Source: Cryptosporidium bovis (Eukaryota > Apicomplexa > Conoidasida > Eucoccidiorida > Cryptosporidiidae). From it: a DNA stretch of 64,000 nucleotides. The notes under the pieces are model-generated. The model did not search any database. It was given only the letters and a program-made list of their open reading frames with translations, and had not been told where the DNA came from. The stretch spans positions 124,001 through 188,000 of the forward strand of contig VHIT02000054.1 in assembly GCA_009768925.2 (NCBI GenBank), given 5' to 3'. Each line of letters opens with the position of its first letter. Positions within the stretch are counted from its first letter, which is position 1. Below, one piece after another: positions 20,401-29,600 of this stretch. The translations under genes and the position numbers were made by a program.

Positions 20401-20806
20401 CGAATTGCTCTAAATCAATATTAACATCATCAAACTCAAAAACGTTGTCCGTTAACAAGATGTACATTTGATTCATTAAATATAGAAACACCAATGCACC
20501 TTCGTTCTTTTGTTCTATTTTTATTTTTTCATAAATCGACGTCCATATCAACGATAATGATTCAAACGGAGTCACTATTGGGAACTGAGATGAAATCTGT
20601 AACATATTATTACTGAAAATATATACGTCGTTCTTTAACCGTTTCTTTTCATTGTTATCTATTTCTCCCACCCCAATTAAAACATTATTTAGATCTGCAT
20701 TGTCTAAGCTTTGTGAGCGAGAAAGATTTACCAATATTATTAACACCAGGATACACACTGTACTTAGTCCCCATTTTTTACTCATCTTACATATCCTAGC
20801 ATTCAT
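17453..20806 (-). CDS. large secreted protein of unknown function
   Basis: The product is 1117 residues from the first ATG at 20804-20806 (the open frame extends upstream only to a TTG). A later Met at 20785 is also possible. Residues about 13-30 (WGLSTVCILVLIILVNLS) form a signal peptide in either case. The rest is helical, Asn/Ile/Lys-rich, with an acidic segment (about 765-830) followed by a more basic, better-conserved-looking C-terminal 280 residues containing CRCRIRGSKMGDLL and KRRRKL-type patches. The chain ends FFSLC. There is no second membrane segment and no known domain. It is probably exported to a secretory organelle, the host interface or the vacuole, which I infer from the signal peptide alone. 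Confidence 0.8.
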   Translation of the reverse strand: MNARICKMSKKWGLSTVCILVLIILVNLSRSQSLDNADLNNVLIGVGEIDNNEKKRLKNDVYIFSNNMLQISSQFPIVTPFESLSLIWTSIYEKIKIEQKNEGALVFLYLMNQMYILLTDNVFEFDDVNIDLEQFGEYISQIIYCLIQTKSDDSCVSKINEFILLLKDQIINEIQKNKEVDFVGMEISLRVNYLEELLNKIKYLLNRKRSDKGGNIRLYPVINSEKFLYNLLNMKNVFDYFVDLCPEIPYIKILNPLRTLLDIVNKDWDIEKKNNVKSWFGNNKSPIKTICEELISGIKELTVEIDRYYESKKIEKLVILTETKIYMDSLEQFCTSYNRYADNDENNSSDIPTELLSMYKLFTDDKDKIKTRLSKIYENSRKAVDIHSNLCIFSSDKKILSAENLTENEIYEEVSTTLLDLIGNFFIDNSSDTNLQRLLQNNCPSTLDLINNNIILNENNELNELGTQIRALSSILSLKRTQLASRMCSKIKALSNDISYTNKRLISINRLLIPMLVDSSIVTILPSNNHLQDDNRIDYEESNGIFRESNDSSKTMLYVDPDKSCLISNSDKINYYIRETIKICDMVNDHSSLFNSAIRKIANTKAMEQINHKLTKISQSQILHEFREIARDIKGSRRGHFLSEVGSSLSFSINHWYSHSKRRRKLSGSRALLRKAFYSYTASLDNVRLDLRPELQEIQYNVLMMESNDIKVLKSGDFVFLNSKTITNSYKKKYSKHTSKIISEYYGSYTQILKEDFPISPENIKELNALIDSDSNMHRGELEAELEDGESYGESDIRSDELGNKADEKNKNEGTLDNFENYRKEENNVFSDQFRVNVSQNKKKPYIRSGDSHFVVVGRDSSSFSLCRCRIRGSKMGDLLQLFVDLLFQIRNTDIRVTGYDMLSDSLKKAVRQTLIIIALNEFAVNLLPKTRKEGYQRFYRMKHSTHKALGTRVKNFIKDIKKSTYKLSIVLSTLNTLLLTAFNHFRYDAELDILRKVLLGIDVYKKPGRDEEFYIQDNSILKVSEALRRNAVEKLIGEFYVGRIRRGFGSLKDTVLKMMNPKQIIGLTKAFKMEDEIKDIDLIVDKLYLFLKNIGPSQNCIGVTNGQKLESFFSLC

Positions 20807-21338
20807 ACAAATTACTTCACACCTCAATTCTCTTATTCTTTCCTGTTTTAATTCAATCTTTTTGGATGCATTGCACGTCTGGTGTCTACAATTTATTATT
20901 TTATGATGTATATATTTCTAACAATATGATCTGACTAATATTTTTTAGGAAAAAATGACGTTGGCTATTTATTAATTTATTTAGATATAGTTTTTCTCGC
21001 CCTGTAGTTTGTTAAAGCCCTGTAGATTTGGTTTCCCTTTGTCAAATATTAAAAAAATAAGTAATCTCTAATATTATCACCAAGACAGCAGCAACAATGA
21101 AGACCAAATGAATATTTATTCGAATTAACGGCCTTTTTTCACTAAGTTAAATTGTATTTGTATAAGCGATCATGTATTTGCAATGAGTGGGAAAAAACTT
21201 ACAATTAATGGCTTTTATTTGACAAAATAAAAAGTTGGACAGAAAGTCGATGTCAGAAAATAAGAATTAATCATTCATTCATTGAAAAGAATGAATTAAA
21301 CTAATATATAATAGTACTAGAGTACTTTTTAGGTCAAC
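20807..21338. other. intergenic region between two leftward genes
   Basis: An AT-rich 532-bp spacer. It contains an 8-bp inverted repeat, ATTCATTC (21273-21280) and GAATGAAT (21289-21296) with an 8-base loop, just beyond the stop of the CRAL-TRIO gene. Nothing else is recognised. Confidence 0.55.
21273..21296. repeat. short inverted repeat, 8-bp arms
   Basis: Perfect 8-bp arms flank an 8-base loop within ATTC repeats, 43 bp beyond the stop of the CRAL-TRIO gene. It could be part of its 3' end or simple chance in repetitive DNA. Confidence 0.4.
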
Positions 21339-22757
21339 TTATGATTTATTTTCAAGAATTGAAGTAGTGTTTAGAATATCATCTAGATTAATAACAGGTC
21401 TGATTTTAGAGCCGATTATCGTGGAAAGCTTTTTTGCTGTATCTTTTGTAAAATTCATATTTGGCAAGCTTTTAATCCAAGGAAGCTTTTCACAATCAAA
21501 TTTTGGTGGTATTTCTAAAGATAACCCCATAATGTATTCGACTGGTATAATAGAATGGATGTTGGGAAATGCTTCATCCTCTTTGTTCATAGGGTAGAAC
21601 CTAAAAGGATAGAAATTTTCATTTATTTCCGGACATGTACCACCATATATTGTTTCTAATTGTTCAGGTGGGATTAAACCTGTCATTTCTTCAGAAAAAG
21701 GTTCATCGATAAATCTGACTTTTCTGGTTGTGGACCCTGGAATAGCAGCAAGAAGAGCGGAGCTCACAACATTTATCAATTTTGGACAATTTACTATAAA
21801 CATTCTATAGAGTCGCATTTTATATCTTGTGTTTACTAATGAAAGTACCGATTTTAATACTTGAATTGGAAGATCTGTAATGCCCTTCCCATATAAATCA
21901 ATAATAACATCCCAATTTTCAATCCTCCCAGCAACCTGAAGATATTTTAGAAAAAATTCCAAACAAAAACAAAGGAGCTTTTGAATCCTTTCTATATCGC
22001 CCTCGAAAACATCTAACTTTTCCAGCTTTACAATTAAAATAGGTCTATATTTACTATCTCTTCCGTGCCAATAAATTGCACCCAGATTGAGATCGTCAAA
22101 TACATCTTTTTCGTGAATGGGAAGTTCATTCAATCTAAATGAATGATTATTTTTCATCGTATCCAGTGTAGTTTGAACATGAAATTGCGTAGAAGATAGA
22201 AATCTAAGTGCTTGAATCCATATTAAATGTGGAAATTTAACGCCATTATTTTTGGCATATCTTCTTAATTTCGCGAGATACAACTGTTCGTTATCAGAAA
22301 GAATGCTGTTTAGGTAGATATATCTTATTTCATTCTCAATTATATCCTCCTCCTTGGGTTCGTACAGTAGACAACTTATTGTCAATGTAAAAGGATTCAA
22401 AGGGGAAACTATTTCAACACCATCTAACTTATTGTTATTGGTTCTTAACCTTGCCTCGTTATTTCTAAGAGATGGACTTTTTAATGGTTGTGGTTGAAAA
22501 CTCTTTTCTGGAATCTGTGGAAGACTATTTGCCTTTTTTACTCCTTTTTTTAGAATTTCTGAAGAAATGTCTGAGTCCTCCGTAAGGTCCATATCGGATT
22601 CTTCTATTGCAGAAGTGAAAGATATACTCTCAGACTCAGACTGGGGTTTTTCTACTACTGCAACCACTTTCAATGCATCTACTATTTCTGAAATTTTGGC
22701 CTCATCTCGAGTATTAAGCTTCGATATTTCTCCCAAATCAAAACTAGTGTTATGCAT
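21339..22757 (-). CDS. CRAL-TRIO (Sec14-like) lipid-binding protein
   Basis: This 472-residue protein starts at an ATG (complement of 22755-22757). After an acidic, disordered N-terminus (1-115) comes a CRAL-TRIO_N-like helix region (LRRYAKNNGVKFPHLIWIQALRF, about 165-187), then the lipid-binding fold: IYWHGRDSKYRPILIVKLEKLD, WDVIIDLYGKGI, then RYKMRLYRMFIVNCPKLINVV and RFIDEP, ending with LIPPEQLETIYGGTCPE, the classic terminal turn of the domain. Such proteins carry phosphatidylinositol, phosphatidylcholine or similar ligands between membranes. The ligand here cannot be read from the sequence. No membrane segment is present. A GGCGCC box lies about 140 bp upstream. Confidence 0.9.
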   Translation of the reverse strand: MHNTSFDLGEISKLNTRDEAKISEIVDALKVVAVVEKPQSESESISFTSAIEESDMDLTEDSDISSEILKKGVKKANSLPQIPEKSFQPQPLKSPSLRNNEARLRTNNNKLDGVEIVSPLNPFTLTISCLLYEPKEEDIIENEIRYIYLNSILSDNEQLYLAKLRRYAKNNGVKFPHLIWIQALRFLSSTQFHVQTTLDTMKNNHSFRLNELPIHEKDVFDDLNLGAIYWHGRDSKYRPILIVKLEKLDVFEGDIERIQKLLCFCLEFFLKYLQVAGRIENWDVIIDLYGKGITDLPIQVLKSVLSLVNTRYKMRLYRMFIVNCPKLINVVSSALLAAIPGSTTRKVRFIDEPFSEEMTGLIPPEQLETIYGGTCPEINENFYPFRFYPMNKEDEAFPNIHSIIPVEYIMGLSLEIPPKFDCEKLPWIKSLPNMNFTKDTAKKLSTIIGSKIRPVINLDDILNTTSILENKS

Positions 22758-23649
22758 TTTAACGTCTCCAGAGATAAAATATTCGGGAAACTCTCAGTCT
22801 CTAAAGGCAAGTTTTATTTACTTGTTCCCTCTTTTCTATTTATTTTTCTTCTAGAGTAGGTGTGAGCACTCATAAGGCTTTTTCATAATAGATTTGGCGC
22901 CTCAATAAATGTCACAAATACTTGTTTTTTTAAATCCGATATTGTATCACATAAAATGGTTATTTACGCTTAATTTTATAATTTAAAGGCATAGATGCAC
23001 GATTTATAATTTTATTAATGTGAAATAGTTCCAACTTTGAAGAATTAGTCATCTTTTCCCAGCTCCCTTTCAAAGCTAGTTTGTATGATATATCAAACTC
23101 CAACGGGCGGGTAAGTCCTGGATCTAAATTTAGTTTATTAAAATAAATTTAAAGAAAAAGATAGAAAATCGTTTCATTATTATTTGTTGTAATTATAAAA
23201 CCACGAACAAAAATATTTGTCAAAAGGGGGAACCGTTTGTTAGAGGAGATAGTTCAGTACTGGAAACAAGTTATAGGGGTGTGAATAAAGCGAAATATAT
23301 AGTTACTGTGTGTTAATTAACTTAAAAGAATTCTTTTGATTATTAATTTTTTTTCTGTCACTGATATGAAGAATTCATGGGAAAATATAAACTTAATATA
23401 TTAGTGGTAACTAATAATTAAAAACTGGTTCTAACTTCTCTTATTAAAAACAACTATAAACGTTTAATTAACATATAAAGATTCATATTAATTTGGCATC
23501 GCAATTCACATTACACTCCACGGATTGGTGCTGAATTGTTAAGATTATAGAAGAAAGGAGGAGGTTTTTTTGGCCGAATAAAACTATATTTGTGGGAAAC
23601 CCCTTTTAAATCCTCCAATATTAATATCCGAGTATAATAAGGAGTGAAA
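22758..23649. other. divergent intergenic region
   Basis: Between the CRAL-TRIO gene and the giant secreted protein. It holds TTTGGCGCC (22894-22901) close to the former and a GGCGGG half-box (23106-23111). The rest is AT-rich without a supported gene. Confidence 0.55.
22894..22901. promoter_or_regulatory. E2F-like TTGGCGCC box
   Basis: The box (TTTGGCGCC including the preceding T) is about 140 bp upstream of the CRAL-TRIO start codon on the minus strand. Confidence 0.5.
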
Positions 23650-26600
23650 ATGGGTAAAATAAAAGAAAAGAAATTTACGAGTCTAAAAAAGAGGAAAATA
23701 TTGTTATCACCACTTTTAATTATCAATGGTATAATAATAATAATAACACTAACCTCTATTAAAAAATGTAAGTACTTATTGGCAATACACTCTCAAATAC
23801 CTAAAAGTAATGAATACGCGTGGGGAAATGTAAAAGTATCGTTTTTTGAGTCAAAAGGAATTCCCAGCCCTAAATCCTACCTATCAGAAACCGAATATAG
23901 CAACTCCAATACAAGTGGTACTATGGAATCGGAGAGTGGCCAACGCGAAAATACACAATATTCACCTTCAGTACCTACATTTTCGTTGCCACAGACTTCA
24001 TTATCTGGAAACTCCAAACTACCTTTGCCATCACCTGAAGCGACGGATTATGGTAGTGATGGTCCGGTCTCCGGTTTTTCGGGTCAGAGATATCAAAAAT
24101 CAGGACTTCCTCTCCAGGACATTTCACATCTGGGATTTGAATCTTTATCATCACCGGATAATAAACAAGAGGAGGATTATGTGAATAGTTTAATGAGAAT
24201 AAATATGATTTATAATGTTAAAGAAAACAAATTTGAAAAAGATGAGCAGAAGATAGCATATGGATTTGGAGGAAAAGATGGGACTAAAGATCCGAAGAAT
24301 TATCTAATAAAGAAAGTTATACCTCAGGATGGAATCACGAAAAGACCACCACTCGAGTTAATTCATAGCGATGAGAAAAAGCATGAAATAGAGGATAGAA
24401 AAGAAGAGGAAAGTGTGGAGGAGGATGTGGAATTCATTCCACTTCAAATAGGACCGAAAATACCAGGTACTGAGACGGGTATAGAAGGTTTATCGCACAA
24501 AATATCATTAGATAAAGCTCCAAGGAGTCCACAAAAAAGGCAAGAAGAGTGGGAGTGTATTGTTTCGCAGATAGAAAGAGATAAAGTCGGTTGGAAAGTA
24601 GAAAGGGGTAGAATGAGATATAATTACATTCCAGGATTTTCTGACGTAGATCCATCTTTGTTTCCATTATGTGGTGATGCGAAAACACTGTACCAAAACT
24701 GTGTATTATCTTTAAAGCAACTAGAAGATAAATCCATAATAACACCTCCTTCAGGAGATGAAACGGAGGCAAATTTTTTGCGTGCAACCTTTTGTATATC
24801 CGCTTCAGTTTACTGTTATGCAGAATCAGCAATAGGAGATCCAGATTTACAACTATATTGGAACAGAGAGGTTAGAAGTATAACTGATCTTCTTGTATCA
24901 AAAGACCCAAATTTGGAGCTTCTTCAAATAGTGGGAGAGAGTCTCTCAAAGCAAAGCTCTTCGAAAAGTTTTGGAGGTCAAAAGGGAATGCTGGGAAAAC
25001 TTCCAAAATTTCTTCCAAACAAGCTTCCAAATCACAGCTTTGCTTTTGCGTCCACGAAGCTGGAGGTGTGCCCGAAAGGAGGTATTTCCGGAAGGTCTAA
25101 TACCGACTTCGAGTACGAAGGTGGGATAGACGCAATATTGGCAACAAGAGTTCACTCAATAGTTGTTGACGACTCGGAAATATGGACTATGTGGAGAGCT
25201 ATAGTTACACAAAAGGAAAGAGATCTGAACATGAATTTAAAAAGGTTTAAGGTATTCTCAAACTCATTTCCACTTAAATTTAACTCAGCTGTTAAACCGA
25301 CAAAGTTATCGGAGCTCAGAAACGTGTGTATAGAATTAATCAGAGATGGGATGAATGAGACTCCCCCTAGATACGAATTATTGCCACTAGCCAAACCAAA
25401 TACGGAAAAAGTCTTACATGAGTTTTGCAACTATGCTGCAGACTTTTATTTTGGAAATAGGCAATGGGAGGTTATATACCAAAAGTCAATGTTTTTGTCG
25501 AACATGGTTGAAGGTTTGCCGGAGCCGAGACCATATTCACCATTTAGATATTATGCAGGAGAAACATTTAATGATATGAGAAAGAATTGCTGTTCAGTAA
25601 TATTCGACTTGATACAAAGCAAGGTATTTCCGTATTTGTCAACTGGTCATTTCAGATATAAATCTAACAATTTTGATGGATCAAAATTAGAAAAATTCTG
25701 TCATATGGCAGCTAATGCTTACTTTAAAAGAGCCGAAGATCCAAATGACCAAACTAACATAAAGAATACTGGTTACTTTGACTTTACCCCAAACAAGTCA
25801 AAAGTTACCAATTATAAGACTTCTCCGCATCTATCTTTGGTTTATGAGGGAATGCAAGACTTGGAGAATATTCCCGGGCAATTTTCAGTTGGAAGCATAG
25901 ACGGAAGTTATAGCTATACTCCAAGATTTCCAAATTTGAAGCCTTCTTTGGTTTGTTGGGTCCAGTGGAGAGCTATATTAGACCAAAACAGGGAGGATCT
26001 AAATAAAAATATTGAAACTCCAACACATCTTCCGGAAGAGTTGCCTAAAGAGTGGAACATGCCTCAGTTTTCGAGATCCACCTTTATTATTGCGTGCTTT
26101 AGAATTATAAGAAAGTTGTATGGGGTCGGAAGTGTATCTTTCAGGTCAAAATCGTTGAATTCTAATGAAAGCGTGGATGACAAAAGTGAGAAAATCCTTT
26201 CTGATTTTTGCAAGGCAGCTTCAGGGCGTTATTTCGAGGGTATTTTTGATGAATACTCCCTAGAGAATCAGCTTAAAATACAGACAGATTCTGATTCTCA
26301 GTGGAATACAATCGTTGAAGTTATCATGCGTCAAGGAGAAAAACAGAAAAATAACAACATATTTTGGGTTTATCCAGTTCATCCTAGTAACTTTGAGAGA
26401 AGCAATACTAGGTTTGATGTGTATGGTGACAAGGAGGATGACAAGGATGAGATCAAGGAATTGGGATTCGAAAGCAGATGCCTGGAAGGACTTAGGACTT
26501 ACTATTCTACTCCTGAAAATGAGTTACCTAAAATGGAAGTAAACACTGAAGACGATTCATTGATTGATCTTGAGTTTAGGAAAGTTTGTAAAGAAGCAGG

Positions 26601-29600
26601 TGACTACTTTTTTGGAGCAATTGAATGGATTAGAATGTACAGGGCTTCAACTAATATTAATGATGCCTTTGGAAATTTACAGCAAGATCTAAATACTGCA
26701 CCAATAGTTACCGGATTACCCAGAAAGAGACCTATTAAGCCACTTAAATACAAGGGAGCTGGTAGGATAACACTGTTTAGGGATTACTGCTTTGCCTATA
26801 TTTGGAACCTTTGGAGGAGTGGAAACGAAAACAATCTAAGGATTTCAGGCAAACTTTTTTCTTCAAATATGACTGATAAGGAAGACAAAAAGGCTTTACT
26901 TGAACACTGGTGCACATCCGTTGCAAATGAGGCTTATAATATTAACTACAAACTTCCGATTGAAGAAAAGAAAAGACTTGGAATTACTGATTTGCATCCA
27001 AGAATGGATCCTCAAACATCTCTTTCAGTAGTTGAGAGTGAGGAGGAAAGAGAGAACGGTGAATTGCACGAGCCAGAACTCGGAGAAAGAATCCACTTCT
27101 CATTTGGGGATGCAACCTCTCAATGGAATATGATTCTGAGCCAACTAGAAGTAGATAAAAGAAGAAGCATCAAGAGAATCATCTGGCTTCCGGAGTATCC
27201 CGAAATAAAGAATATATTTCCTGGTCCTGTAGAGAGAAGAGACTTTGTGAGAGCTTGTGTAAAAATTATAGACAAACTCAATGAAAAGAGTTTGGTTGAG
27301 TGGGGAATAGTTTCGCCAGAATACCAAGGAGTGGTAATGAGAGAGTTTTGTTCTGACGCTTTTTACAATGGTTATGAACTTTCAGAAGATAGAAGAAATG
27401 TTATTTCGGCGAAAAGCAGCGAAAGAGAGGTGAATAGAGGCTTACTTATTGAATTCTTAAAGTATATGCATGTCAATCAAATGGACGTAAGAAAATGGGT
27501 ACTTTTTTACTTAAATGAGAACATAAACTTAAATTATGCAATAAGTTGGGCCTTAAACGAAGACAACTGGTCTTTTTTAGAAAGTTATTTCCATCAGTCT
27601 CAACTAAACGAGCCGGAGAACTTTGAAAATTTGTTTGAGGAAGTTAGGGAGAGAGTAAGGCAAATGGGTGGGTTTTTGAGTCCGGGAGAGGAGAGTGGAT
27701 TCTTTTCAGATTCAAATTCCTCACTAGCAAGGGAGAAACTTTGGAAAGCAATTTATAATCAGATGTACATGGACATTTTGATGGGAAGGCAACAGAGAAT
27801 TGTGAATCTCCCACTAAAACCTCCGGATTTTTGGTTAGGTTCTAAGAATGAAGACGAATTTCCCTTGGATTGTGAGAGAGTAATAACTAGATTGTTGTTT
27901 CAAAGTGGAGAAGAAAATAAAGGTTGGGATACAAATTCGGAAAAAAGAGAAGTAAAAAGTCTAAAAGACATCCTATTGGCTACGAGATTAATATCAAATC
28001 AGGACCAAACAGATAAAGATATTATCAAATCTTATTGTGAGGATGTATTGTTAGAAATAAGCAACAAAAGAGGGTATTCCATATTTAAGGGAACTGGATT
28101 TAGCTATCCAGGATCAATATTAGAGTTTGAGAGAAACAGGCAATGGAATATAATATCAAATTTGGGAAAATATTCGAAATACCAATTAAGAGATTCAAAA
28201 GGAGGTATAGGAGCAATTTCTAAAATAGATAATATACCTGGGTTCGTCAGATATACACTGTTCCGTGGAAGTTATGATCCAGAGGAATTTGTAACCCAAT
28301 GCGAGATAGCACTGGAGTTTCTTTATAGTGATCCAAGTATCCCAACACATAAAAGAATAACATTTCCAGGTTCAATTGATGACAATGATATTATGAAAAA
28401 AGGAGAAGAGTCAGACAATAAAAAAAAAATAATAACTGAATACTGCGAGATAGCCTCAACATACGTATTTCAAGAGAATCCAGAGGATGAGTTGTTGGAC
28501 GAGGATTCATTAGAAGAGATTTCAATAATGAACGACCTAGACACTGTGAGCAGAAAGTTCAGGTTAAAAAATCCTTTGGGATTGGACTATAATAAAAGGT
28601 GGAATCACATAATAGAACTTGCTAAAAAGAGAATATCAGAGGAAAAATATTTGAGAATGAACAGGGTAATGAAAATAGACTCAAATTGGCTTAAAAATAC
28701 ATATCCAAAAATAGCAGGGGAAGATCTCAAAAGAGCATTTAACTCTAAAGAGAATAATCACTTAGCTAGTTTTGTATTGGTCTCATATGAACTTTTTTCT
28801 GCAATAATGATGGGAAAAGAGGGGTTATCTGAAGGATCAAACAAGGATAAGTTTGAATTCTTTTCCAGAAATTCACTATTACAGTTTTGCAGGGATGTTT
28901 GTTACAAGTACTTTACAGATGAAGCAAAAGGAGACGTCGAATACGAGAATGACAATAAATCTGCCACAGAAAATGCCTTAATATATGACTTAATTGCAAC
29001 AAGGCCAAGAATGGGCCCAAATCCTAAAGATCCACTATATGAATTGTATCCAGAACAAGGAGAAGAGGTACCAGAGTTAAATAGTTTTAACATGGATCAG
29101 TATATTACATCAAAATGGGAGATAATAAATAAAAATATTGGCGAAAATGATTCTATTAGGGAAAGTTTAAGAAAGGAAATAATGGATGATCTTTTTGCTG
29201 CAGAAACTAACTTAATTAACTTCCAAGATGACGATAAAAACAAAAACATTCTTTGGGCCCCAGCTAAAGAATATCCTTGGAAACACCATGATATACGAAA
29301 AGCTAATGATATGGAATCTATCTTAAATAAACTTCATCCACTAAACAAGGACAAAGATATGGTTTTATCTGGGGATACATTAAAACATATGAAGGCTATA
29401 TTTGGAGATAATATTGCCGACATTGCAAAAACAACTATAATACCCGAGATTCCAACTGTAAAACCTGATAGAGAGAAAATTATGGAAAAACGTACCTTAG
29501 GAAATGCAAACTTGTCTGAGGATGATTTGCATTTGGGTGAAAGATTACTTCCTCTGGGTAACTTCGGAGAGGGTGCTCAAGTTAAGAGAATTAACGTTGG